DNA of 35,865 nucleotides from Archaeoglobi archaeon (GCA_029259335.1 JAPDIY010000003.1:64725-100589); one strand, 5' to 3'. Counted from the first letter of the stretch, positions 24,039 through 31,553 are shown. Notes: generated by a model not told the origin, from the sequence alone. Program-made: numbers and translations.

Positions 24039-24929
24039 ATGAAGGTTGGCTTATTCCTCGGATGCAACATGCCTGCTTTGAGGCCTGACACTGAAAAAGC
24101 AATCAGGATATCACTTTCGTCGCTTGGAGTTGAGGTTGTTGATTTAGAAGGGGCCGCCTGCTGTCCGGCTTACGGAACCTTTTGGTCTGCTGATGAGGAG
24201 GCTGCTTTGGCTGTCTCCGCATGGAATTACTCTATTGCTGAAAAAGCTGGAGTTGACATGATCGTGCAGTGCGGAAGCTGCTACTCAACGCTTAAGGTTG
24301 GAAGGTACAAGCTTGTGAACGGAAAGCTTCAGGAGATCAACGAGAAGTTCCTGTCCAAGGTTGGGATGAAGTACGAGGGAAAAAGCGATACCAAACACAT
24401 AACAGATTTCATGTACAACGATATAGGGATTGATAAGATAAGGGAGAGTCTAAAATATTCAATGGAGGGGCTCAAGGCAGTCGTGCAGGTTCCATGCCAC
24501 ACGATCAGGCCGAGTAACATTCTCGGCTTCGACGATCCTGAAAACCCTGTAGTGCTGAAAAATCTCACAAGAGCGCTTGGAGCTGAAGTGCCAACATTCA
24601 CGAGGGACAAACAGTGCTGTGGTGGTGCAGGAGGATACGCGAGGAGCAACAGGAAAGCTGCAATGGAGTTTCTAAAGCTCAAGCTCGATTCAATGAAGGA
24701 AGAGGTTGATCCAGACTGCATAGTTGTTTCCTGCATAACCTGCCTGATGTGGATGGATGAGGCTCAGGATGAAATGAGAAAGCTTGGGATGATAGATTAC
24801 AGCATTCCTGTTTTCGACTACAACCAGCTTCTTGCCATCTGCCAAGGGCATGATCCGAAAAAGGTCGCGAGGATAGCTGCAACGCCGAGAGATGAAGTTA
24901 TTCAGAGAATACTTGAGAACAAAATTTGA
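24039..24929 (+). CDS. hdrB: HdrB, catalytic CCG-domain subunit
   Basis: A 296-residue HdrB protein with two cysteine-rich CCG domains. The first contains GLFLGCNMPALRPDTE, EGAACCPAYGTFWS and CGSCYSTLK; the second contains VPCHTIRPSNILG, CCGGAGGYARSNRKAA and CIVVSCITCLMWMD. These cysteines bind the two non-cubane [4Fe-4S] clusters that reduce heterodisulfide in methanogens. Archaeoglobus makes no coenzyme B by methanogenesis, so the physiological disulfide here is unknown. The first domain reads CCPAYG rather than the canonical CCG, an odd point worth modelling. The track starts at TTG 24018; AGAGGTGG at 24027 favours ATG 24036 or 24039 and I use the latter. Last gene of the operon, followed by an oligo-T run. 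Confidence 0.92.
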   Translation: MKVGLFLGCNMPALRPDTEKAIRISLSSLGVEVVDLEGAACCPAYGTFWSADEEAALAVSAWNYSIAEKAGVDMIVQCGSCYSTLKVGRYKLVNGKLQEINEKFLSKVGMKYEGKSDTKHITDFMYNDIGIDKIRESLKYSMEGLKAVVQVPCHTIRPSNILGFDDPENPVVLKNLTRALGAEVPTFTRDKQCCGGAGGYARSNRKAAMEFLKLKLDSMKEEVDPDCIVVSCITCLMWMDEAQDEMRKLGMIDYSIPVFDYNQLLAICQGHDPKKVARIAATPRDEVIQRILENKI

Positions 24930-24943
24930 TTTTTTCTCTTTTG
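24930..24943 (+). terminator. T-tract terminator of the Hdr/Flx-like operon
   Basis: TTTTTTCTCTTTTG immediately after the hdrB stop matches archaeal oligo-T termination. The remaining bases up to the tRNA (to 25010) show nothing recognisable. Confidence 0.5.
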
Positions 24944-25010
24944 TCTATCGCTACTGAATCATCAAATACTCGTTCAACTGATCGGGTAAACTAAGCTAAA
25001 TGCACAAACA

Positions 25011-25085
25011 TGGGCCCGGAGGGATTCGAACCCTCGACCGCCCGGTTATGAGCCGGGCGCTCTGACCTGGCTAAGCTACGGGCCC
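25011..25085 (-). tRNA. tRNA with CAU anticodon, probably tRNA-Ile2
   Basis: The minus strand folds into a perfect 75-nt cloverleaf: acceptor GGGCCCG/CGGGCCC with discriminator A, D stem GCTT/GAGC, anticodon stem CCCGG/CCGGG around CTCATAA, variable CGGTC and T arm GAGGG-TTCGAAT-CCCTC. CCA is not encoded and there is no intron. The anticodon is CAT. The GGGCCCG acceptor and A73, together with the rest of the body, look like archaeal isoleucine tRNAs rather than elongator or initiator methionine tRNAs, so I call it tRNA-Ile2, whose C34 is changed to agmatidine by TiaS to read AUA. The tiaS gene is encoded less than 1 kb upstream on the same strand, which supports the call. Elongator tRNA-Met is the alternative. 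An AAATAAAC box lies about 25 bases upstream. Confidence 0.85.
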
Positions 25086-25124
25086 CGTATTTATCCACTC
25101 ACCTCCTGAGTTTATTTGCTTTTT

Positions 25125-25138
25125 GGTCTTTCCTACCC
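25125..25138. repeat. Imperfect direct repeat, copy 1, between tRNA and proC
   Basis: GGTCTTTCCTACCC is repeated in expanded form 54 bases further on as GTCCTTTCCCCTACCCC (25179-25195). The bases between them contain small stem-loops (TGCGGGCATCGCA and a CATG-CCT/AGG-CATG hairpin). The segment is richer in G+C than the other gaps in this window. Confidence 0.4.
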
Positions 25139-25178
25139 TGCGGGCATCGCATTACCATGACTCCTATGTCAGGACCAT

Positions 25179-25195
25179 GTCCTTTCCCCTACCCC
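25179..25195. repeat. Imperfect direct repeat, copy 2, between tRNA and proC
   Basis: GTCCTTTCCCCTACCCC pairs with copy 1 at 25125-25138. It sits just after the proC stop codon when read on the minus strand, so it would be in the 3' untranslated part of that transcript or in a separate small RNA. Confidence 0.4.
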
Positions 25196-25203
25196 AAACA
25201 AAA

Positions 25204-25914
25204 CTACACTACTTTTGCCTTTGAAGATGCAGAAGATAGTGCCTCTATCAAAGCACTCTGAACCTCTTCCACTCTGATTATGCCCTCAATCGTTGTTCCT
25301 CCCGGAGTTGCAATTTTTCTCACCATCCCTTCCAGCCCGTACCTGCCATAAAGTTCTGCAGTGGATTTAAAAGAAGATACTGCAATCCTCACTGCTTTTT
25401 CATAATCCACACCGTCTCTTATTGCGGAGAGTATGAAAGCATGTAGAAGATAAGCCAAAATCCCTGGAGAGCTGCCGATGTAAGCTGTCATCACGTCAAG
25501 CTCCTTCTCACTATTGCATTCGACAAACTCAGCATCCAGAAATGAGATTTGCTGCAGAGTTTCAGCAGGGTAGTAAGCGATTAGTGATCTGTGTTCGATA
25601 GCAAGATTCGTCATCGCCCTGTAAGGCTTTTTGATGCATTTTTCCATTTCTTCAAGCTTCACACCGGCGGCAAAGCTTACCACTGGCTTGTTTCCAGCAA
25701 TCCCACCAATTTTTTCAAGTTCCTTTCTGAACACATCGGGTTTCAGGGCTACAAAGATGATGTCACAATCTCTGACTTCCTCCATCCTATCCACGACTTT
25801 TACGCCTTCCACATCTACAACATTTCTTTTAACGGCAGTAACCTCAGCATTCCTCGAAGCATTTTTCGCAAGAGCCATACCGAGATTGCCTGCACCAATA
25901 ATCCCGACTTTCAT
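25204..25914 (-). CDS. proC: Pyrroline-5-carboxylate reductase family protein
   Basis: A 236-residue protein with an N-terminal Rossmann site MKVGIIGAGNLGMALAK, the family segments IIFVALKPDVF and VVSFAAGVKLEEME, and the C-terminal signature VRKIATPGGTTIEGI of the ProC dimerisation domain. ProC reduces pyrroline-5-carboxylate to proline with NAD(P)H. The chain is about 30 residues shorter than typical ProC (around 265-275), and the ALPN-like active-site region reads YRAMTNLAIEH, so substrate drift is possible. It lies 30 bases after tiaS on the same strand and is probably cotranscribed with the tRNA-modification genes, an unexpected partner for a proline gene. Confidence 0.82.
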   Translation of the reverse strand: MKVGIIGAGNLGMALAKNASRNAEVTAVKRNVVDVEGVKVVDRMEEVRDCDIIFVALKPDVFRKELEKIGGIAGNKPVVSFAAGVKLEEMEKCIKKPYRAMTNLAIEHRSLIAYYPAETLQQISFLDAEFVECNSEKELDVMTAYIGSSPGILAYLLHAFILSAIRDGVDYEKAVRIAVSSFKSTAELYGRYGLEGMVRKIATPGGTTIEGIIRVEEVQSALIEALSSASSKAKVV

Positions 25915-25944
25915 AAAATCAATCCGCTTTATCAGGATAAAATT

Positions 25945-27207
25945 TTACCTGAAAATGTGCCTCTTATCGGCATCCATCCTTATCAGAGGCTTTGAAAGAT
26001 GTCTTCTCGCGGAAGGAGGGACTTCGTAGAATCCGGGTTCAATCTGCCTTATCACCCGCTCCCTGACTTTCTCCCTTGCAGTGGTCTTGCACCTCCTGCA
26101 TCTGAATCCCTGCCCTTTCCCAGCGGACTCCATTCTCCTCCCACACTTCTCGCACACAGGATTTCTCTCAACGTAAAGCTCGGCTACCTCAACGACTCTC
26201 AGTTTCTCCAGATTTATCGTATCTTTCTTCATCGAGCCATAAACCTCAACAACATCACCGGGCTTTAGCAGCCTCACAATGTTGCGAAACTGCTTTGTTG
26301 GTTCAAAAGCTGCACACATTATTTCCCCAAACTTCGTTTCAATTTCAAAAAACACATGCCCGCCCTCAATGTCGTAAGGCTCCCTCGCAACCCTTCCAGT
26401 TATGCGGTATGAGTGGTAGTTCTCAACTCTCTCCACACCATTCGCATCAATGATGTGCATATCAGTCGCGTGATTCGTTACAAATATCATTTTCCTGTCG
26501 TATGGCTCCGATTTAACCATGTTCAGGGCTTTATATAGAACTTCAACGCTTTCCCCTCTCAGGCCGTAAAGAACGGGACATGGAGTGTTCGGAACACAGA
26601 CAACACTTTCGTTGCACCAGTCAACGTTGTCAAAGGTCTCAGGATAAAGCTCGAAGTCCATGTCAAAAAAGCTCTCCTCATCGTACTCCCTCTCAGTCCC
26701 GAACCTTTCGGGAAATCTGTAGGCTATCAGCTCAAGCGTGAAATCATTAAGCTCTGCTCCCACAGCAGCCAGAGCTCCGATCAAACCTCTACCTTTCTTG
26801 TACTTCAGGTGGGGGATGAAATGCTTTCCTATAATGAACAGGGCCTCATCGAGCGTAACAACGTCCTTTATCGCCTTCTCGGCAAAGTCCTTGAGCTTAA
26901 CCGCAATGTCTTCATCAACAAAAACAGCTCCCGGATTTGTGTTCTCATCCTCAAGCATGGCATACTCAAGAATTATGTCATTTACCACATCAACGAGTTC
27001 ATCCCTGTCCTCAACATCCGCTAAAAAGCTCACCGCTCCGTTGCCTCTTGTTTTGTAGGGGATCGTTGGATTCAGCCTTATCAGTCTTGGAAAACCCTCA
27101 ACTCTGCCCAGATCCTTCTCAATCCTCTCAATGATGAGCGTTGCAAGATACGTCGTGCACATTCCTTTGCTGCTATCCGTGTCGTCAATTCCCACCCAGA
27201 CTTTCAT
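25945..27207 (-). CDS. tiaS: tRNA(Ile2) 2-agmatinylcytidine synthetase TiaS
   Basis: A 420-residue protein with the N-terminal TiaS kinase-like signature VGIDDTDSSKGMCTTYLA, then RLNPTIPYKTRGNGAVSF and GRGLIGALAAVGAEL, an OB-fold near 310-350 (VARE...CAAFEPTKQFRNIVRLLKPGDVVEVYGSMK) and a C-terminal zinc ribbon CEKCGRRMESAGKGQGFRCRRCK. TiaS uses ATP and agmatine to convert C34 of tRNA-Ile2(CAU) to agmatidine, so that it reads AUA as isoleucine; it is essential in archaea. The start overlaps the 3' end of the translin-like gene by 23 bases. A CAU tRNA of isoleucine type lies downstream on the same strand. The protein is complete. Confidence 0.96.
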   Translation of the reverse strand: MKVWVGIDDTDSSKGMCTTYLATLIIERIEKDLGRVEGFPRLIRLNPTIPYKTRGNGAVSFLADVEDRDELVDVVNDIILEYAMLEDENTNPGAVFVDEDIAVKLKDFAEKAIKDVVTLDEALFIIGKHFIPHLKYKKGRGLIGALAAVGAELNDFTLELIAYRFPERFGTEREYDEESFFDMDFELYPETFDNVDWCNESVVCVPNTPCPVLYGLRGESVEVLYKALNMVKSEPYDRKMIFVTNHATDMHIIDANGVERVENYHSYRITGRVAREPYDIEGGHVFFEIETKFGEIMCAAFEPTKQFRNIVRLLKPGDVVEVYGSMKKDTINLEKLRVVEVAELYVERNPVCEKCGRRMESAGKGQGFRCRRCKTTAREKVRERVIRQIEPGFYEVPPSARRHLSKPLIRMDADKRHIFR

Positions 27208-27775
27208 TCAACCTCGCTACCTTTGCCGCGATATAATCGGATTTCGTTCTCTCAATTCCGGCCCTCGCAACGTCCAGCTTTCTTCTCAATCCCGGAAGAA
27301 GCTTATCGGGAAACGATGTGAAGGATATAAGCTCGTTGTATATCTCCTCCATCAGCTTCATTATTCTCTCCGCCTCTTCAAAGCCATTTTCAACCAGCCT
27401 GCTCAGAGCATACCTCCTAAGCTCTCCAACCAGATCTGCAAGACCGGTGACGAAAGCTGGAGGCTCAACGTCCAGATCCAGCGAAAAGCTGAACTCTCCT
27501 TTGATCGCTTTGTGAAACGCAAACGCTTCAACTAATTCCTGCATCGCATCGTGGGTAAGAGAGTAGTAGATCTCAGGATACTTTTTAAACTCCCTGACCT
27601 TCCCCAGAACTTTCAGAGCTTCGTCCAAATACTTCTCCGCATCCTCCATCTTCCCCGCATGAATCAACGCCACCGCCTTGGTGGCATCTATTCTCATATC
27701 TCTCAAAAGCTTTAGAAGCTCCTCTCTTCCTTTCTCCAGCTCCTCAAGCCTCTTTCTGCACTCCTCGATGTCCAC
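27185..27775 (-). CDS. Archaeal translin / C3PO-like (Trax-like) protein
   Basis: An all-helical protein of about 196 residues from GTG 27775; the track starts 15 codons earlier at 27820 inside the taw1 gene, but GAGGGTGA lies before the GTG and the helical domain begins with it (DIEECRKRLEELEKGREELLKLLRDMRIDATKAVALIHAGK). The later ITEYYSL-like stretch PEIYYSLTHDAMQELVEAFAFHKAI and FVTGLADLVGELRRYALSRL match the translin/TRAX family. An Archaeoglobus member has been described as an octameric RNase resembling human C3PO; the acidic catalytic residues usual in TRAX are plausible in EEAERIMKLMEEIYNEL but not certain. It sits between taw1 and tiaS, overlapping tiaS, so a role in tRNA or small RNA metabolism is likely. 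Confidence 0.85.
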   Translation of the reverse strand: MDIEECRKRLEELEKGREELLKLLRDMRIDATKAVALIHAGKMEDAEKYLDEALKVLGKVREFKKYPEIYYSLTHDAMQELVEAFAFHKAIKGEFSFSLDLDVEPPAFVTGLADLVGELRRYALSRLVENGFEEAERIMKLMEEIYNELISFTSFPDKLLPGLRRKLDVARAGIERTKSDYIAAKVARLNESLGGN

Positions 27776-27779
27776 TCTC

Positions 27780-28667
27780 TCACCCTCTGAGCAAAACCAC
27801 TCTACTCGGCTCAGATTCATTCACAACATCATATCCTGTCTCCCTGGAAAGCTTGGAAGCGAACTCGACAATATCTGCATGCTCTGGCATGTTCTCATAC
27901 CTGAGCCTCAACCTTGAATAGCCCAGATACATGTAAGCTTTGGCCTCTATGAAATCCGGTTCAGCTCTCTCAATCAGTTTTGCATAACTCCTTACTGCTT
28001 TTTCATCCATATTATATCCTCTAATCAGCGTTAGCCTTATCACTGTCCTGCTATCACTGTTCCTCATCACATCGAGACTCCTGAGTATTCTCTCCCAGTT
28101 GCTTCTCGGCGGACGGTTTAACATTATGTGGCTTTCCTCGTCAAAGGCTGTGAGGCTGATGTAAAGCTGCGTCGGACTGACCTTCTCCAGCATATCCGGA
28201 TTCGTGCCGTTTGTTACCAGAAACGTTGTAAAACCTCTACGCTTATACTCTTCAATCAGTTCTGGAAGTTGAGGATACAGAGTGGGCTCACCGATCAGGC
28301 TTATGGCAACCTGATTCGGCTTATATGCCTCTTCAAGCTTCTTCCTGTTCACCCCAGCGGTTCCATGAAAGCCGCTCAGAAGGCGGTGCTGAGCCTTTAT
28401 GCTCTCTTCAACTATGAACTCCGGTTCATTCCATCCACTAAAACCTTTCAGCAGTTCAAGTGGACGCCAGCAGTAAATGCAGCTCTGGTTGCACATCAGT
28501 GCTGGGGTCATCTGAAGACAGCGATGACTGCTTATGCCGTAAAACTTCTGCTTGTAGCAAACCCCTTCATCCTTCAGCGACTTCTTAAGCCAGAGGCAGG
28601 TCTTCACAGCTGAATGCCCGCCTACAATCTGGTATCCCTTGAGCTCGCTGAGCAGCTTTTCATTCAT
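27780..28667 (-). CDS. taw1: 4-demethylwyosine synthase Taw1 (radical SAM)
   Basis: A 295-residue radical SAM enzyme with the CxxxCxxC site C59-N-Q-S-C63-I-Y-C66 and three earlier cysteines at 24, 37 and 50 in the spacing of the second [4Fe-4S] cluster of archaeal TYW1/Taw1. Other family parts are GYQIVGGHSAVKTCLWL, SHRCLQMTPALM and SLIGEPTLYPQLPELIEEYKRRGFTTFLVTNGT. The enzyme condenses pyruvate with N1-methylguanosine at position 37 of tRNA-Phe to form the tricyclic 4-demethylwyosine. A TTTAAATA box about 27 bases before the ATG points to a leaderless start, and this is the first gene of the taw1-translin-tiaS-proC unit. At 295 residues it is slightly shorter than the usual 310 but complete at both motifs. 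Confidence 0.95.
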   Translation of the reverse strand: MNEKLLSELKGYQIVGGHSAVKTCLWLKKSLKDEGVCYKQKFYGISSHRCLQMTPALMCNQSCIYCWRPLELLKGFSGWNEPEFIVEESIKAQHRLLSGFHGTAGVNRKKLEEAYKPNQVAISLIGEPTLYPQLPELIEEYKRRGFTTFLVTNGTNPDMLEKVSPTQLYISLTAFDEESHIMLNRPPRSNWERILRSLDVMRNSDSRTVIRLTLIRGYNMDEKAVRSYAKLIERAEPDFIEAKAYMYLGYSRLRLRYENMPEHADIVEFASKLSRETGYDVVNESEPSRVVLLRG

Positions 28668-28689
28668 CGAAGTAAATAGGGTATATCGT

Positions 28690-28700
28690 TATTTAAATTT
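28690..28700 (-). promoter_or_regulatory. TATA box of the taw1-translin-tiaS-proC unit
   Basis: Minus-strand AATTTAAATAACG is centred about 27 bases before the taw1 ATG, the spacing of a leaderless archaeal promoter. It nearly abuts the stop codon of the upstream acyl-CoA-dehydrogenase-like gene. Confidence 0.5.
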
Positions 28701-28703
28701 GGC

Positions 28704-29579
28704 TCACTCAGGCAAGTGGCCGTAGAATCTGGAGGTGAAGGGGAAGAAGAGTTCAGAAATTTTTAAATCGTAAATTGAAGATCCTGCAGGGTTTCTATGC
28801 TTTAACTCAGCCAAAGTCCTGAAAATTTCCACTTTAAAGTCCTCTTTGTAGTCATAGAAGCCCTCTTGGAGTAGAACCGCCTCATCAGCAGCCATAACTG
28901 CAGTGCATGCAGCCTTCCAGAGTGCCATTTCTGAGAGAATTATACTCGTCCTATCCGAATCAGCCGAGGTTGAGGCTCTGTACAGCATGAGTTTTGAAGC
29001 CTCAATTTCTGCCGAGATTTCTCCAAGCTTCTCAAAGCAGTGGCAGTAGTCGAATCTCTCATACCCTGCTTTTTCTCTTTCCTTCAGATAGCTTAATACA
29101 ACTTTGAGGGCGTACTTAGCAGTGCCAACGCATCTCGCAGCAAGAAGGATATTCAAAAGCTGAATGTATTCCTTATCAACATCTTTGCCCTCAACAACCC
29201 TAACAACCCTAAGCTCTGCCAGTTCGGGAGTATAGTATCTCCCATCGGCAACAAAGAGCGAAGCTTCCGAATCGACTATCTTAACGTAGCTCCTGTAGGT
29301 AAAATCTGTTACGAGTCTATTCTGCTGGAATGCAAAAGAAGCGTATTCGCCGAAAATATGCTGAGAGATGGTGAAGTAGAGCATCGGTACACCAAAAGTG
29401 GGTTTTGCTGAAAAAATACCCTCAAATACGGCTGAAGCTTCAGAAACTGACAGTTCCGATAGATTGAAGTATCCCAGATCAAAGCCTTTCCTCCAAGCTT
29501 TTAGCAGATCTTCTTCACATTCTTTTTGAGCAAACTCGCTACAGGCCTTTACTATATCTCCGATCTCGTCAGAGTACAT
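28704..29579 (-). CDS. Short, divergent acyl-CoA dehydrogenase-like protein
   Basis: A 291-residue protein whose C-terminal half keeps the helical pattern of the acyl-CoA dehydrogenase fold: LLAARCVGTAKYALKVVLSYLKEREKAGYERFDY, FEKLGEISAEIEASKLMLYRA and EMALWKAACTAVMAADEAVLLQEGFYDYKEDFKVEIFRTL, equivalent to the family's last four helices. It is about 90-100 residues shorter than normal, with loss mainly in the N-terminal and middle beta domains, and I cannot identify a catalytic glutamate or a full FAD site. It may be a non-catalytic partner or a derived enzyme. It overlaps the end of the GMC oxidoreductase gene by 11 bases and ends a five-gene operon. Recognition rests on the C-terminal pattern only. 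Confidence 0.6.
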   Translation of the reverse strand: MYSDEIGDIVKACSEFAQKECEEDLLKAWRKGFDLGYFNLSELSVSEASAVFEGIFSAKPTFGVPMLYFTISQHIFGEYASFAFQQNRLVTDFTYRSYVKIVDSEASLFVADGRYYTPELAELRVVRVVEGKDVDKEYIQLLNILLAARCVGTAKYALKVVLSYLKEREKAGYERFDYCHCFEKLGEISAEIEASKLMLYRASTSADSDRTSIILSEMALWKAACTAVMAADEAVLLQEGFYDYKEDFKVEIFRTLAELKHRNPAGSSIYDLKISELFFPFTSRFYGHLPE

Positions 29580-31542
29580 TTTCCACCTCCGCTATGTGCT
29601 CCGCTGTCCTCGTCGCAAACGCCATTATCGAGATCATCGGATTAACCCTAACACAGTCGGGGAATATGCTCGCGTCGGCTATGTAAAGGTTCTCGAAGTC
29701 GTGAGAGCGACAGTAGGAATTAACAACACCATTGTAAGGCTCAGTACTCATCCTGCACGTCCCCTGCGGGTGGTAGGCAGACCAGATGATCCTGTTCGGG
29801 TGCACGTATCTGATCCTCTCCAGCGTCTCCAAATCCTCTTTCCTAACAATCGGAAAGTCAAGAAAGGGCGTAACGACTTCTTCAGCACCTGCAGCGAAGT
29901 ATATCCTGCAGGTCTCAACCAATCCCTTCATCGCCTTTTGAACGTCCTTGGTTCCAACTTTGTACTGCACCAGCGGCGTTTTTCCCAGCAGGGGAACGAA
30001 ATCGGGCATAGCCAGAACTCTCCCCCTCGAATCATCCTCCCCAATCATCACACCGACCATGGATGCTTTCCTGTAATTCAAAAAGAGTTCTGAAAGCTCC
30101 TTTCCGGCAAGCCAGTTTCCCGCAAAAGCAAGGGAAGGAGGTGCAAAGGTCGTTTCGAGGATTATTCCTTCATCTGCGAATTCCTTAACGGCCAGACTCT
30201 GCGACATCCCTTCCCAGCCGTTCAGCACCTCATCAAAAATTCCCATAACAGCGATAGCAGGGTGAATTCTGAGATTTCTGCCAACCATGCCGCTCGAATT
30301 CGCTATTCCGTTTTTCAGCAGCAAATAAGGTGTGTGAATAGCTCCGGCTGCAAGAACCAGAATTCTGAATTCAGCCACAAATCTTCCGACAACCTGCCTC
30401 TCCCTGTTTAATACCTCTCCTCCAACTTTCGTTATTCTCCTGCCTCTGAACTCCATCCACCTCGCTCTGAAGCCTGTATAAAACCTCGCCCCGTTCTGAG
30501 TGGCTAAGGGAATATAACTCAGATGCATGGCTTTTTTGGCATCAATCGGGCAGCAGAACTCACACAGCCCTAAACCTTCACATCCCGATGTGTTTTTGTA
30601 GAGAGGAAAATAGCTGTAACCGAGTCTTTCCGCTCCGAGAGCAACCTTCATCGCCGCTTCACCGATAAGATTGGCTGAAACCGGATGGACATTGAGAATC
30701 TTCTCAACCCTCCTGAAGTACTTGCTCATGGTTTTCGGATCAACTCCTTCCAAACCGAAATCACTGCTCCATCTCTCAAGCACCTCATCCGGCGTTCTGA
30801 AGCAGGTTCCTTCGTTCACCACAGTTGTTCCTCCAAGAGCGACCCCGGTGGGAAGAAGAATGGAGGGCTGGAAGGCTAATCCGACGGGAGAAATTGTGAA
30901 GGTCATCCCCGCATCCCTGTATAGCTCAGGAGTGACTTTCAGCATCTCTCCTCCGAGCTTATCGCATTCAGGCATAAATCCCTCCTCAATCACAGCCACG
31001 TCAAAGCCCCTCTCCGCCAATTCTTTCGCAACCGTCGCCCCACCTGCTCCTGATCCGATAACGAGCACGTCACACCGTATTCTGACGTCTTTGCCCTCTT
31101 TATAACCTTCAATGACGTTCTCCCTCACGATCTCAGGAGAAAGAACTTTTTTACCCCCAGTACTTATGGAATACTCCATCGCCTTCTCAACATCCTTCCT
31201 TGCTGCATACAAGGCAATTGCGAATAACTTTACAATAACAAAGACCATGCGAAAAATGAAGAATCTGCTCTTTCTCAGCCTCTCAAGCAATCTGAGCCTC
31301 TCGTCAACATCGAGGGATGTGAAGAGAGCTGGCTTTTTCAGCATAAAAATCCTTAACAGCGGAAGGAATTGAAGGAAAATCAGGCTGAGATTGATAGTCA
31401 TACGAATATGCGGTGGGGATCTGCTCAGAAACCTCTCAACCCTTTCATCCACTTCTACGTCGTACCTGGGTAAATTACCCTCTGGTGGAATCAAAGCCTC
31501 ACCTGCTTTCTTCAGAACCTCCAGTCTTTTCTCGCCTATCAT
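29569..31542 (-). CDS. GMC-family FAD oxidoreductase with cysteine cluster
   Basis: A 657-residue flavoprotein. The FAD site CDVLVIGSGAGGATVAKELAERGFDVAVIEEG begins near residue 160, GVALGGTTVVNEGTCFRTP is the GMC signature, and VHPNRIIWSAYHPQGTCRMS with LYIADASIFPDCVRVNPMISIMAFA is the C-terminal catalytic region with its histidine. It belongs to the branch with long-chain alcohol oxidases and bacterial FAD-dependent sugar dehydrogenases. SGCEGLGLCEFCCP near 322-334 has four cysteines placed where related dehydrogenases bind an Fe-S cluster. Residues 50-115 contain two hydrophobic stretches suggesting membrane association. Start chosen at ATG 31542 (GGAG eight bases upstream) rather than GTG 31548. 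Likely substrate: an alcohol group on a lipid or isoprenoid; this is inferred from family and neighbours. Confidence 0.85.
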   Translation of the reverse strand: MIGEKRLEVLKKAGEALIPPEGNLPRYDVEVDERVERFLSRSPPHIRMTINLSLIFLQFLPLLRIFMLKKPALFTSLDVDERLRLLERLRKSRFFIFRMVFVIVKLFAIALYAARKDVEKAMEYSISTGGKKVLSPEIVRENVIEGYKEGKDVRIRCDVLVIGSGAGGATVAKELAERGFDVAVIEEGFMPECDKLGGEMLKVTPELYRDAGMTFTISPVGLAFQPSILLPTGVALGGTTVVNEGTCFRTPDEVLERWSSDFGLEGVDPKTMSKYFRRVEKILNVHPVSANLIGEAAMKVALGAERLGYSYFPLYKNTSGCEGLGLCEFCCPIDAKKAMHLSYIPLATQNGARFYTGFRARWMEFRGRRITKVGGEVLNRERQVVGRFVAEFRILVLAAGAIHTPYLLLKNGIANSSGMVGRNLRIHPAIAVMGIFDEVLNGWEGMSQSLAVKEFADEGIILETTFAPPSLAFAGNWLAGKELSELFLNYRKASMVGVMIGEDDSRGRVLAMPDFVPLLGKTPLVQYKVGTKDVQKAMKGLVETCRIYFAAGAEEVVTPFLDFPIVRKEDLETLERIRYVHPNRIIWSAYHPQGTCRMSTEPYNGVVNSYCRSHDFENLYIADASIFPDCVRVNPMISIMAFATRTAEHIAEVENVL

Positions 31543-31553
31543 CCTCACATCTC

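Noticed and set aside
25011-25085. Calling the tRNA initiator or elongator tRNA-Met from the CAT anticodon alone
   Set aside because: The GGGCCCG acceptor and body resemble archaeal tRNA-Ile; CAT with such a body is the Ile2 type. Met remains a stated alternative.
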